Positions 54,208-62,572 of a stretch of 64,000 bases of DNA are shown here, piece after piece. Source of the DNA: Sphingomonas lutea (GTDB lineage Bacteria; Pseudomonadota; Alphaproteobacteria; Sphingomonadales; Sphingomonadaceae); NCBI RefSeq assembly GCF_014396785.1, contig NZ_CP060718.1, positions 1 through 64,000 of the forward strand, given 5' to 3'. Position numbers and translations under genes: made by a program. Position 1 is the stretch's first letter. Each line of letters opens with the position of its first letter. The notes under the pieces were generated by a model. That model saw only the letters and a list, made by a program, of their open reading frames with translations. It was not told the DNA's origin and searched no databases.

Positions 54208-54489
54208 CGGTAAAACTCCGTTGGCTTCCCAATTAGGGCAGCGCGGATCGCGGTCAAAGGCCCAAGATCACAAAGGTCTCGTCCGACGCGGCCTTCCGCC
54301 TCTGTGCGAAGGGTCGAAAGTTGTGACCTTCGCAAATCGCCGAATCTGCGGGCCCGGATCGCTTCGGATCTACCCTTCCGCAGCAGACATAGATGATGAG
54401 CAGCGCTGTAGGACACCGAAAAGTCGGACGGCCGGTGCCGGCACAGCTTTCCCTCTTCCGGTCGCAAGCCGTGCCGCTAGAAGCGCGGA
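54208..54489. other. Divergent intergenic region of two peptidase genes
   Basis: 282 bases between the divergent aminopeptidase P and prolyl oligopeptidase genes; both promoters should be here. A hairpin with 7-bp arms (GCGAAGG 54306-54312, CCTTCGC 54327-54333) is the only structure I see. No gene supported. Confidence 0.45.
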
Positions 54490-56631
54490 ATGAATATCCC
54501 TGCTGACCACCCGTCACCGCCAACTGCCGAACAGCGCCCGCACAGCTACGAACGTCACGGGGTGACGATCGAAGACCCGTGGCACTGGCTGCGCGATCCG
54601 AAATATCCGGCGGTCGATGATGCCGACGTGCTCGACTATCTCAAGGCGGAGAATGCCTATTTTGAGCATTGGGCGGACGAGCAGCGGCCGCTGCTCGACG
54701 AGCTGTTCGCGGAGATGAAGGGGCGGATCAAGGAGGACGATTCGTCTGTGCCCCTGCGCGACGGCGACTGGGAATATTGGTGGGCGTTCAAGCCGGGGGC
54801 GCAATATCGGACATGGTATCGCAGGCCAGCCACCTCAACTCCGTTCGTCCCGAGCGAAGTCGAGGGACGCCCGCCCCGAGCTGAAGGTGTCTCGACTTCG
54901 CTCGACACAAGCGGAGAAGGGGAAACCCTCTTCGATGAATCCGCCGAGGCCGAGGGCAAAGACTATTTCCGGCTCGGCGCGCTGGAGGTGAGCCCCGACG
55001 GAAAGCTGCTCGCGACCCTGGTCGATGACAATGGCTCCGAGCGGTTCCAGCTGCGCATTCGCGACCTTGCCACCGGCAAGGATATCGAGACCGTCACCGA
55101 TGTCGGCATCGGCTCCCCCGTGTGGACCAGCGACAGCGCAGGTATCGTGTTCCTCGAGGTCAACGATAACTGGCGTAGCTATCGCGCGCGCTACCACCGC
55201 CTAGGGCAGCCGGCGGACGAAGCGGTCACGCTTTACGAGGAGACCGAGGAATTGGGGTTCAGCGTCGGCATCGGCCGATCGCAGGACCGCAGCCTGATCT
55301 TCATTTCGACCGGCGACAATGCGACGAGCGAGGTGCGCTTCGTCTCCGCCGCCGACCCGTCGCAGCCGCTGACGCTGATCTCTCCGCGTCAGGCCAACCG
55401 CGAATATCATGTCGATGCGGCGCATGGGAAACTCTGGATCCACACCAACGACGACCATGTGAATTTCCGCATCGCCGAGGCCGACCTGGGGACCCCCGGC
55501 GAGTGGCGGACGGTCGTTCCCGGATCGGACCGGACCTACCTCACGGGGATCGCCGCCTATCGCGATCACCTGGCGATCAGCAGCCGCGTCGACGGCCTCG
55601 ATCAGCTCCGACTACGCACCTATGCCGACGAAGAGAAAGCGATCGCGTTCGGCGAAGCGACCTACTCTGCCGGCTTCCACGGCAATCCGGAGTTCGCGCC
55701 CGCCAGCTACCGCCTCGGCTATTCGTCGATGGTCACGCCGATGACCACCTACGATTACCATCCGGAAACGGGCGAGCTCGAGGTGCGCAAGGTCCAGGAA
55801 ATCCCGTCGGGCTACGACGCGTCGCAATATGCGACCGAGCGGCTGATGATCACCGCGCGGGACGGGGCGCGCGTGCCGGTGTCGGTGGTCTACCGCAAAG
55901 GGTTCGAGAAGGACGGCGCGGGCAGGCTCTTCCTTTATGCTTATGGCGCCTACGGCCTCGCCATCCCGCCGGTGTTCAACAGCAATCGCATCAGCCTGCT
56001 CGACCGCGGCTGGGCCTGCGCCATCGCCCACATCCGCGGCGGCGATGACCTAGGCCATCAATGGTTTCTCGACGGCAAGCTCCACAAGCGCACCAACACC
56101 TTCAACGACTTCGTCGATGTCGCGCGGGGGCTGGTGGCGGAGAAGTTCACGGCGCCTGGAAAGATTGCGATCAACGGCGGTTCGGCGGGCGGCGAGCTGA
56201 TGGGCGCGGTGGTCAACAGCGATCCCGAGCTGTGGGGCGCGGTGGTCGCCGACGTACCGTTCGTGGACGTGCTCAATACGATGCTCGACGATACCCTGCC
56301 GCTGACGCCCGGCGAGTGGCCCGAATGGGGCAACCCGATCACCGACAAGGACGCGTTCGATTACATCCGCAGCTATTCGCCTTACGACAATGTGAAGCGC
56401 CAGGCCTATCCGCCGATGCTGATCACCGGCGGCCTGACTGACCCCCGCGTGACCTATTGGGAGCCCGCCAAATGGGGCGCCAAGCTGCGCGCCCACAAGA
56501 CCGACGACAATCTGCTGCTGGTCAAGATCAACATGGGCGCCGGCCACGGCGGCAAGTCCGGCCGCTGGGAAAAGCTCCACGAGGTGGCGGAGACCTATGC
56601 GTTCATCATGACGCAGGTGGGGGACGAGTGA
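54490..56631 (+). CDS. S9A prolyl oligopeptidase family serine peptidase
   Basis: A 713-aa cytoplasmic peptidase: N-terminal segment, beta-propeller about 70-430, then an alpha/beta hydrolase domain with S565 (NGGSAGGELMGAV), the Asp in GLTDPRVTYWEPAKW and the His in GAGHGGKSGRW. It cleaves short peptides after Pro or basic residues. Residues about 116-143 (FVPSEVEG, VSTSLDTSGEGE) are encoded by a palindromic intergenic-type repeat kept in frame in a propeller loop. No signal peptide. The thioesterase gene follows with GTGA overlap. Confidence 0.93.
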   Translation: MNIPADHPSPPTAEQRPHSYERHGVTIEDPWHWLRDPKYPAVDDADVLDYLKAENAYFEHWADEQRPLLDELFAEMKGRIKEDDSSVPLRDGDWEYWWAFKPGAQYRTWYRRPATSTPFVPSEVEGRPPRAEGVSTSLDTSGEGETLFDESAEAEGKDYFRLGALEVSPDGKLLATLVDDNGSERFQLRIRDLATGKDIETVTDVGIGSPVWTSDSAGIVFLEVNDNWRSYRARYHRLGQPADEAVTLYEETEELGFSVGIGRSQDRSLIFISTGDNATSEVRFVSAADPSQPLTLISPRQANREYHVDAAHGKLWIHTNDDHVNFRIAEADLGTPGEWRTVVPGSDRTYLTGIAAYRDHLAISSRVDGLDQLRLRTYADEEKAIAFGEATYSAGFHGNPEFAPASYRLGYSSMVTPMTTYDYHPETGELEVRKVQEIPSGYDASQYATERLMITARDGARVPVSVVYRKGFEKDGAGRLFLYAYGAYGLAIPPVFNSNRISLLDRGWACAIAHIRGGDDLGHQWFLDGKLHKRTNTFNDFVDVARGLVAEKFTAPGKIAINGGSAGGELMGAVVNSDPELWGAVVADVPFVDVLNTMLDDTLPLTPGEWPEWGNPITDKDAFDYIRSYSPYDNVKRQAYPPMLITGGLTDPRVTYWEPAKWGAKLRAHKTDDNLLLVKINMGAGHGGKSGRWEKLHEVAETYAFIMTQVGDE
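54843..54920 (+). repeat. Palindromic repeat inserted in frame in the oligopeptidase gene
   Basis: Inverted repeat with perfect 14-bp arms CGAGCGAAGTCGAG (54851-54864) and CTCGACTTCGCTCG (54891-54904), extending imperfectly outward (CCGTTCGT against ACAAGCGG). It resembles the intergenic repeat half-copy at 5349-5368. It is translated without a stop within the oligopeptidase. Confidence 0.88.
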
Positions 56632-57031
56632 CGCGCCCCGTCTTCGAGATGGCGCTGATCGCGGGGCCCGAGCACATTGATGAGCTCGGCCACGTCAACA
56701 ATGCCGTGTGGGTGCAGTGGATGGAGCAGGTCGCGGTCACGCACTGGCGAACGGTCGCCGATCCCGCGCACGATGCCGCCTACTTCTGGGTCATCGTGCG
56801 GCACGAGATCGATTATCTGCGCTCGGCGCTTGAGGGGAGCGGATCATTGCGCGGACCTGGGCGGGCGAGACGCCCAAGGGCGCGCGCTTCGACCGGCACA
56901 TGGAATTCCTTGGCGAGGACGGGAAGGTCCGCGTCCGCGCGCGCAGCTGGTGGGCGATTATCGATAAGGCCGCGGGTCGCCCCATCCGCGTCCCCGCCGA
57001 GGTGATAGCGCCCTTCCTCGGAGAAGCGTAA
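56628..57031 (+). pseudogene. Acyl-CoA thioesterase (hotdog fold), one-base frameshift
   Basis: GTG 56628 opens VTRPVFEMALIAGPEHIDEL and HVNNAVWVQWMEQVAVTHW, the catalytic-region pattern of 4HBT/YbgC-like thioesterases. After LRSALEG at about 56835 the frame is lost, but a second frame continues RIIARTWAGETPKGARFDRH, MEFLGEDGKVRVRARSWWAI and RPIRVPAEVIAPFLGEA to TAA 57031. Adding one G to the GGGG run at 56834-56837 restores a normal protein of about 134 aa. Either a base-calling deletion or a very recent mutation. Confidence 0.8.
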
Positions 57032-57041
57032 CAGTCGCGCG

Positions 57042-57722
57042 ATGAGCCGCCCGATCCTCTACGATTACTTCCGCTCCTCGGCCGCCTATCGCGTGCGCAT
57101 CGCGCTCAACCTCAAAGGCGTCGATTATGAAAGCCGGTCGGTCAATCTGGCCGAGGGCGCGCAGAAGTCGGACGACTATCGCGCGATCAACCCGCAGGGG
57201 TTCGTGCCGATGCTGGAGATCGAGGGCCTCCGCCTGACGCAGAGCCTGGCCATCGTCGTCTATCTCGACCAGACGATCCCCGATCCACCGCTGATGCCGC
57301 GCGATCCCGCCGACGGCGCGCACGTCCGGGCGATGGCGATGACGATCGCGTGCGACATCCACCCGCTCAACAACCTTCGCGTACTCAAATATCTGAAGGG
57401 CGAGCTCGGCCAGCCGCAGGAGACGGTCGACGCCTGGTATGCGCATTGGATTTCCGAAGGGCTGCCGGCACTCGAAGCGATGGCCGCACCGCACGCAGGC
57501 GACTTCCTGTTCGGCGACCAGCCGAGCCTCGCCGATGTCTGCCTCGTGCCCCAGCTGTTCAATGCGCGGCGCTTCAACGTGCCGCTCGATGCCTACCCCA
57601 CCTTGTTGCGCGCCGACGCCAGTGCCGCCAAGCTGGAGGCCTTCACGAAGGCGCATCCGGACAAACAAGGGTCCGATCAAAGTCGTACTTTGATGGGGTC
57701 CCAGCAGGAGCAAGCCCAATGA
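57042..57722 (+). CDS. maiA: Maleylacetoacetate isomerase (zeta-class GST)
   Basis: A 226-aa glutathione-dependent isomerase converting maleylacetoacetate to fumarylacetoacetate between HmgA and FahA. The zeta GST active-site motif YFRSSAAYRVRIALN and the cis-Pro region NPQGFVPMLEIEG with TQSLAIVVYLD are intact. Family members usually end near residue 210; the last 17 residues ([17 protein letters not shown]) come from a short palindrome. ATGA overlap with the class II aldolase gene. Confidence 0.93.
   Translation: MSRPILYDYFRSSAAYRVRIALNLKGVDYESRSVNLAEGAQKSDDYRAINPQGFVPMLEIEGLRLTQSLAIVVYLDQTIPDPPLMPRDPADGAHVRAMAMTIACDIHPLNNLRVLKYLKGELGQPQETVDAWYAHWISEGLPALEAMAAPHAGDFLFGDQPSLADVCLVPQLFNARRFNVPLDAYPTLLRADASAAKLEAFTKAHPDKQGSDQSRTLMGSQQEQAQ
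57671..57702. repeat. Near-palindrome at the 3' end of maiA
   Basis: Arms ATCAAAGT (57676-57683) and ACTTTGAT (57687-57694) around a 3-base loop, flanked by GGTCC on the left and GGGGTCC on the right, form an extended imperfect hairpin. It encodes the extra C-terminal tail of MaiA and may be another interspersed repeat. Confidence 0.6.
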
Positions 57723-58534
57723 ACCGCGTCGCGACGATGACCCGTGGAATGGACGGCGCCTCGCCGCTGCAGTCGGTCGACATCCCCTCACTCCAGGGCA
57801 AGGTCAGCGACGAGGAATGGGCGGTCCGCGTTGACCTGGCCTGCGCCTATCGCATGGTCGCTTATTACGGCTGGGACGACCTCATCTTCACGCACTTGTC
57901 GGCGCGCGTGCCAGGGCCTGAGCATCACTTCCTGCTCAACCCCTATAATCTGATGTTCGAGGAGGTGACCGCTTCGTCGCTGGTCAAGGTCGATACCCAC
58001 GGCAATCCGGTCGATCCGACGCCCTTCATCACCAACCCCGCGGGCTTCACCATTCACAGCGCGATCCACATGGCGCGCGAGGATGCGCAAGCGGTGATGC
58101 ATCTGCACACGCCCCACGGCCAGGCGGTGAGTGCGCACGAAGAAGGGCTGTTGCCGCTGACCCAGACCGCAATGCTGATCCGCGGCGCGCTCGGCTTCCA
58201 CGATTATGAAGGCGTCGCCACCGACCTTGAGGAGCGCGAGCGGCTGGTCGCCGACCTGGGCGACAAGCAGGGCATGATCCTGCGCAATCACGGCACGCTC
58301 GCGGTTGGCGGCACCGTCGGCGAATGCTTCCTGACGCTCTATTATATCGAGCGCGCCTGCCAGGCGCAGATCATGGCGTTGAGCGCGGGCGACAGGATCA
58401 GCAACCCGCCGCAGGGCACGCCCGAGCTGGCCGCCGAGCAGGGTGCAGTGGGGCTCAAGGTCGCGGCAAATCTGCTCGCTTGGCCCGCACTTCTGCGCAA
58501 GGCCTACCGCCTCGACCCGAGCTTCGCGACGTGA
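57719..58534 (+). CDS. Class II aldolase/adducin domain protein
   Basis: A 271-aa cytoplasmic protein from ATG 57719 ([20 protein letters not shown]), overlapping maiA by ATGA. The domain has the zinc His pair in [20 protein letters not shown], a third His in [13 protein letters not shown], and the phosphate-type loop [20 protein letters not shown]. Typical substrates are phosphorylated sugars, but several members in catabolic operons have other roles. Not assigned further. Confidence 0.88.
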   Translation: MNRVATMTRGMDGASPLQSVDIPSLQGKVSDEEWAVRVDLACAYRMVAYYGWDDLIFTHLSARVPGPEHHFLLNPYNLMFEEVTASSLVKVDTHGNPVDPTPFITNPAGFTIHSAIHMAREDAQAVMHLHTPHGQAVSAHEEGLLPLTQTAMLIRGALGFHDYEGVATDLEERERLVADLGDKQGMILRNHGTLAVGGTVGECFLTLYYIERACQAQIMALSAGDRISNPPQGTPELAAEQGAVGLKVAANLLAWPALLRKAYRLDPSFAT

Positions 58535-58544
58535 AGAAGAACAT

Positions 58545-58665
58545 GCTCCCCGCGAGTTCGCGGGGAGGGGGACCATCCGAAGGATGGTGGAGGGGTTCTA
58601 CGTCGTCCGAAGAACCCCTCCACCAGCTTCGCTGGTCCTCCTCCCCAGCAACCGCTGGGGAGGAT
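58545..58665. repeat. Interspersed palindromic repeat cluster upstream of lldD
   Basis: About 120 bases of nested inverted repeats. The core has perfect 14-bp arms GGTGGAGGGGTTCT (58586-58599) and AGAACCCCTCCACC (58611-58624), with side hairpins (GACCATCC/GGATGGT, CCAGC/GCTGG, CCCCAGC/GCTGGGG). The type (GAACCCCTCCACC with TCCTCCTCCCC) is one I recall from sphingomonad intergenic regions. Its end supplies the GGGGAGGA ribosome site of lldD. Confidence 0.8.
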
Positions 58666-58667
58666 GC

Positions 58668-59798
58668 GTGACGGCCGCCTCGATCTCCGATTACCGCGCG
58701 CTGGCCCGCGCCCGGCTGCCGCACTTCCTGTTCGAATATCTCGACGGCGGATCGTACGACGAAGTCACGCTGGCGCGGAATGCCGCCGATCTGCAGGCGG
58801 TGGCGTTGCGGCAGCGGGTGCTGCGCGATGTGTCGGCGATCGACACCTCGACCGAGCTATTTGGCCAGCGCTGGTCACTGCCCGTCGGACTTGGGCCGGT
58901 CGGACTCAGCGGCCTCTATGCGCGGCGCGGCGAAGTGCAGGCGGCGAAAGCGGCGGCGGCGGCGGGCGTACCGTTCACGCTCTCCACGCTAAGCGCCTGC
59001 CCGATCGCCGAGGTCGCGCGCGCCGCGCCCCTATGGTTCCAGCTGTACATCGTCAAGGATCGCGACTTCACCCGCGACATGGTCGCGCAAGCCAAGGCGG
59101 CCGGATGCGGCGCACTGATGCTGACCGTCGACCTTGCCGTGCCGGGCACGCGCTACCGCGACTATCGCTCGGGCCTGTCAGGCGGCCTGCGCGGCAAGCA
59201 CACGCAATTTCGCCAGGCGCTGATGCGGCCGGGCTGGGCGTGGGACGTCGGCGTCCACGGTCGTCCGCACACGTTCGGGAATATCGCACCGCTCGTCGGC
59301 GCCGGCGCCGTCTTGAAGGACTTGATGGGCTGGGTCGCCAAGAACTTCGACGCGTCGGTCACTTGGAAGGACGTGGAATGGGTCCGCAGCCAGTGGGACG
59401 GGCCGCTGGTGATCAAGGGCATCCTCGACCCCGACGACGCGCGCGAAGCCGCGGCCACCGGCGCCGACGGCATCGTCGTGTCGAACCACGGCGGACGCCA
59501 GCTCGACGGCGTCGCCTCGACCGCGCGCGCGCTGCCGCGCGTTGCCGAGGCCGCGGATGGCAGGCTCAAGCTGCTGGTCGATGGCGGCGTACGCTCCGGG
59601 CTCGACGTGGTGCGGATGCTGGCGCTGGGTGCCGACTTCGTCCTGCTTGGCCGCGCCTGGGGCTATGCGCTGGCGGGCGGCGGACAGGCCGGCGTCGCGC
59701 ACGTGCTGCGCCTGATCGAGGCGGAAATGCGCGTGACCATGGCGCTCACCGGCGTGACCAGCGTCGCCGGCATCGATGAATCGGTCATCGACAGATGA
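58668..59798 (+). CDS. lldD: FMN-dependent alpha-hydroxy-acid (L-lactate) dehydrogenase
   Basis: A 376-aa flavoenzyme oxidising L-lactate to pyruvate at the membrane face. FMN-barrel motifs: [32 protein letters not shown], the catalytic [10 protein letters not shown], and [20 protein letters not shown] for the phosphate site. GTG 58668 follows GGGGAGGA; an ATG at 58664 is in the wrong frame. It could also act on another 2-hydroxy acid. The stop is two bases from the tRNA-Pro 3' end. Confidence 0.92.
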   Translation: MTAASISDYRALARARLPHFLFEYLDGGSYDEVTLARNAADLQAVALRQRVLRDVSAIDTSTELFGQRWSLPVGLGPVGLSGLYARRGEVQAAKAAAAAGVPFTLSTLSACPIAEVARAAPLWFQLYIVKDRDFTRDMVAQAKAAGCGALMLTVDLAVPGTRYRDYRSGLSGGLRGKHTQFRQALMRPGWAWDVGVHGRPHTFGNIAPLVGAGAVLKDLMGWVAKNFDASVTWKDVEWVRSQWDGPLVIKGILDPDDAREAAATGADGIVVSNHGGRQLDGVASTARALPRVAEAADGRLKLLVDGGVRSGLDVVRMLALGADFVLLGRAWGYALAGGGQAGVAHVLRLIEAEMRVTMALTGVTSVAGIDESVIDR

Positions 59799-59799
59799 T

Positions 59800-59876
59800 T
59801 GGTCGGGGAGAGAGGATTCGAACCTCCGGCCCCTGCCTCCCGAAGACAGTGCTCTACCAGGCTGAGCTACTCCCCG
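59800..59876 (-). tRNA. tRNA-Pro (anticodon CGG)
   Basis: A 77-nt cloverleaf on the minus strand with encoded CCA at 59800-59802. Acceptor arms CGGGGAG and CTCCCCG pair perfectly. The anticodon stem CTGTC/GGCAG encloses TTCGGGA (anticodon CGG), and TTCGAAT T-loop is present. Confidence 0.95.
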
Positions 59877-59962
59877 ACCGGAACCCGCACGACAGCGGGA
59901 GCCAAGGCGCGGGCTGAATAGGAGGCGGTAGGGTTTAGCGCAACCCATTCCTCCCCGAGGAC

Positions 59963-61288
59963 CTAACGCCCCAGGGACTCCAGCCAGTGCGCGACCCGAA
60001 CGAACTTTTCGCGCGGGCTCCCCGGGCGCGCGTTGGCGGCCTCGGTTTCCTCAATTTTCCGCCAATCGTCATAGTCGGTGGCCATGATGCCGCGCTCGTC
60101 CAGCAGCCGCTTCAGGCCCGCCGCGCCCGGCTTGTCGCCGGCGCTGCCCGGCGGCATCGCCGCCGCGACCTGGTCGGCGACTTCGTAGCCGTCGGGCCGG
60201 TTGGTGCCTATCGTCCCGGTCGGCCCGCGCCGCGCCCAACCGACGGCAAACAGGCGGTCGCCGATCCGCCCGCTGTCATTGAGGAACTTGCCGCCGCGCT
60301 CGTCATAAGCGACGCCCTCGATCGGCGGGGTCGAATAACCGATGCAACTGATGATCAGCGAGGCCGGCACCGCATAGGTCTCGCCGGTCCCGCGCGCGGC
60401 GCCGCTCTCGTCGAGTTCGGTGCGTTCGACGATGATCCGCTCGGCCCGGGCAGCCTGTCCTGAGCCCGCCGAAGGGCCTTCGATCGCGACCGGCTTGGCG
60501 AAGAAGTCGAAGACCATGCGCTTGGGTTTGTCGCGCGCGATACCCTCGAACTCGCGCAGCAAGGTGACCGACTTGCGCAGGCCGGGTTCGAGCGCCGCAT
60601 CGGCGTCGACCGGGGGGAAGTCGGCGGGATCGATTTCGGGCACGGCGGCCGCGAGATGCCCCAGCTCGCCGAGCTCCTTGGGGGTCATCGCAATCTGGTG
60701 CGGGCCGCGGCGACCCAAAATGGTGATCGTTCGAATCGCCGACCCGTCGAGCGCATCGAGTGCGTGGCCGACGATGTCCGATCCTTCGAACTCGTCGCGC
60801 GTCTTGGACAGGATCCGCGCGCAATCGAGCGCGACATTGCCGTTGCCGATGATCGCGGCGTGCGTGCCGTCGAGCGGCGGATCGAGGTCGGCGAATTCGG
60901 GGTGACCGTTATACCAGCCGACGAACTCGGCCGAGCCGAACACGCCCGGCAAATCCTCGCCGGGGATGCCGAGCTTGCGGTCGTGCGGCGCGCCGATGGC
61001 AAGAATCACCGCGTCGTAGAGGTCGAGCAGTTCGGCGACCGAAATGTCGCGGCCGAGCGTGACGTTGCCGATGAAGTCGACCCCCGGCGCATCGACCACC
61101 TTGTCGTAGCGCTTGGACACCGCCTTCAGCGACTGGTGGTCGGGCGCGACGCCGAAGCGGATCAGGCCGTACGGCACCGGATAGCGGTCGAGGATGTCGA
61201 TGCGCGCCCCATCGCCATAGGTCTTTTGCAGCGCCTCGGCGGTGTAGAACCCCGCCGGCCCCGATCCGACCACCGCAAAATGCCGCAT
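59963..61288 (-). CDS. Ferredoxin-NADP+ reductase, adrenodoxin-reductase type
   Basis: A 441-aa FAD enzyme of the FprA/adrenodoxin-reductase group. FAD motif VVGSGPAGFYTAEAL at the N-terminus, PYGLIRFGVAPDHQSLKAV, NADP-site IIGNGNVALDCARILSKTRD, and the C-terminal VGWARRGPTGTIGTNRPDG are all there. It transfers electrons between NADPH and ferredoxins. ATG 61288 is chosen; upstream starts fall in a repeat. Residues corresponding to 60454-60478 (GPSAGSGQ) come from an in-frame repeat fragment. Confidence 0.93.
   Translation of the reverse strand: MRHFAVVGSGPAGFYTAEALQKTYGDGARIDILDRYPVPYGLIRFGVAPDHQSLKAVSKRYDKVVDAPGVDFIGNVTLGRDISVAELLDLYDAVILAIGAPHDRKLGIPGEDLPGVFGSAEFVGWYNGHPEFADLDPPLDGTHAAIIGNGNVALDCARILSKTRDEFEGSDIVGHALDALDGSAIRTITILGRRGPHQIAMTPKELGELGHLAAAVPEIDPADFPPVDADAALEPGLRKSVTLLREFEGIARDKPKRMVFDFFAKPVAIEGPSAGSGQAARAERIIVERTELDESGAARGTGETYAVPASLIISCIGYSTPPIEGVAYDERGGKFLNDSGRIGDRLFAVGWARRGPTGTIGTNRPDGYEVADQVAAAMPPGSAGDKPGAAGLKRLLDERGIMATDYDDWRKIEETEAANARPGSPREKFVRVAHWLESLGR
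60454..60478. repeat. Repeat fragment in frame within the ferredoxin-NADP reductase gene
   Basis: The plus strand reads CCTGTCCTGAGCCCGCCGAA followed by GGG, the well-known type of interspersed sequence (CCTTCGGCGGGCTCAGGACA on the other strand). It encodes PSAGSGQA between PVAIEG and ARAERIIVERTEL, where related enzymes should continue directly. Confidence 0.72.
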
Positions 61289-61295
61289 AGACCCT

Positions 61296-61380
61296 CCGTC
61301 ATTGCGAGCGCAGTGAGGCAATCCACAAACGCTACGGCTGGATTGCCGCGTCCCCTCGATCATGTCGAGGGTCGTCGCAT
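61296..61380. repeat. CGTCATTGCGAGCG-type interspersed repeat
   Basis: Between the reductase and the PHA-granule gene lies the CGTCATTGCGAGCGCAGTGA element with inverted arms GGCAATCCA (61317-61325) and TGGATTGCC (61339-61347), followed by CCCTCGAT/ATGTCGAGGG. Elements starting this way are very common between genes in alphaproteobacteria (general knowledge). Not coding. Confidence 0.8.
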
Positions 61381-61388
61381 TAACGAAA

Positions 61389-61715
61389 TCAGCCTTTCGA
61401 GTGATCCTCGAGCAGGACATTGCCCTTCTTGCGGAGCGCTGCCTGGATCGGCCCTGCGAACATGCCGAGCATGCCGGGCAGCAGCACCTTCAGGTGCACG
61501 CTCTTGTCGTGGATGTCGATCGTCGCCGCGACCTCCTGCCCCATCGCGCCGATGTCTAGCCGGAGCTGGTCGTCGGTCCACGCCGACTGCACGTTCGCCG
61601 CGCCCGGGATGTGGTCGCTGAGCGTATGGATATTGTTCGCGATGCGCCGCCGCGCTTCATCCTTGCCCAGCTGGTGGGGAAGATCGACTTCAATCGGGTG
61701 TGCCATATCCGTCAT
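61389..61715 (-). CDS. Polyhydroxyalkanoic acid system family protein
   Basis: A 108-aa protein of the PHA granule-associated regulator family (PHA_gran_rgn): PIEVDLPHQLGKDEARRRIA, then a beta sheet with LRLDIGAMGQEVAATIDIHD and KSVHLKVLLPGMLGMFAGPI, and the end LRKKGNVLLEDHSKG. Likely linked to polyhydroxybutyrate made via phaB at 30599. Alternative start four residues in (MAHPIEVDLP) is equally possible. Confidence 0.82.
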   Translation of the reverse strand: MTDMAHPIEVDLPHQLGKDEARRRIANNIHTLSDHIPGAANVQSAWTDDQLRLDIGAMGQEVAATIDIHDKSVHLKVLLPGMLGMFAGPIQAALRKKGNVLLEDHSKG

Positions 61716-61769
61716 ACAGTGGGCGGACGTTCAGCGCTTTTCAAGCGCGGCGAGCGCACTATCCTTACG

Positions 61770-62510
61770 ATGGTGCGCTTGATCCTTGCCCTGCTGATGC
61801 TGCTTGCAGCCGTCCCCGCCGCCGCGGCCCCGCCCGATTGGCGGCCCGGCATGCCGTGGGCACCGACCGAGCCTTATATTGTCTCCGGGCAGGATGAGCC
61901 GGGCTATCGCAACTGGTACCTCGCTTCACCGCTGCATGCCGGGCAGGTCCGCGCGCTCAACGATTATCTGACGGCCTATGGCGTCGCCGGAATCGTTCCC
62001 ACGTGGCAGCTGCTGCGCACCGCGAGCGACTGGTACAAATGCGGCGCGCCGGCCTTCGAAGTGCCGCCGACGCAGGAATGGCCCAACCTGGTCCAGACGT
62101 TGCGTTATGCGCGCGACCGGGTGATCCCCGCGATCGGCCCGGTCGAGCCGGTGTCGGTCTATCGCAACCCGATGCTCAACCAGTGCGCGGGCGGGGCGCG
62201 CGAAAGCGCTCATCGCTTCATGCAGGCGGTCGATCTGGTCCCGCTGCGGCCGATCACGCGCGAAAACCTGATCCAGCAGTTGTGCGCCGTCCATGCCGGC
62301 AGCGGTGCCGCTTATGGCGTCGGCCTGGGCTTTTACGTCGGGCTTCGCTTCCATATCGATTCGCGCAAGTTCCGGACCTGGGGCACCAATCACGAAGGCA
62401 GCATCGCCTGCGCCCGAAGCTTTGACCTGGCGCGGTCGAGCGATCCCGATGCCGCGGCCGCTCACCCGCCCACTTCGCCGGGAGCGACAACGCCGCAGCA
62501 AAAGAACTGA
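61770..62510 (+). CDS. Secreted M15-like D-Ala-D-Ala peptidase domain protein
   Basis: A 246-aa protein with a Sec signal (MVRLILALLMLLAAVPAAAA, cleavage near residue 20). The mature part has a zinc peptidase pattern of the M15 group: VYRNPMLNQCAGGARESAHR (Arg, His), FMQAVDLVPL (Asp) and LRFHIDSRKFRTWG (His). It likely trims peptidoglycan peptides in the periplasm. C-terminal tail is Pro/Ala-rich and disordered. Two Cys may pair. Confidence 0.8.
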   Translation: MVRLILALLMLLAAVPAAAAPPDWRPGMPWAPTEPYIVSGQDEPGYRNWYLASPLHAGQVRALNDYLTAYGVAGIVPTWQLLRTASDWYKCGAPAFEVPPTQEWPNLVQTLRYARDRVIPAIGPVEPVSVYRNPMLNQCAGGARESAHRFMQAVDLVPLRPITRENLIQQLCAVHAGSGAAYGVGLGFYVGLRFHIDSRKFRTWGTNHEGSIACARSFDLARSSDPDAAAAHPPTSPGATTPQQKN

Positions 62511-62522
62511 GCGCCGACGCTT

Positions 62523-62542
62523 GTGTTGCCGATGTGCAACAC
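62523..62542. promoter_or_regulatory. Inverted repeat upstream of clpB
   Basis: Perfect 7-bp arms GTGTTGC (62523-62529) and GCAACAC (62536-62542) lie 30 bases before the clpB ATG. Position suits an operator or a leader hairpin. It does not match the CIRCE element. No clear RpoH-type promoter could be assigned. Confidence 0.4.
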
Positions 62543-62572
62543 CATATGGGCGGCGGACTGAGGGGCTGACGA

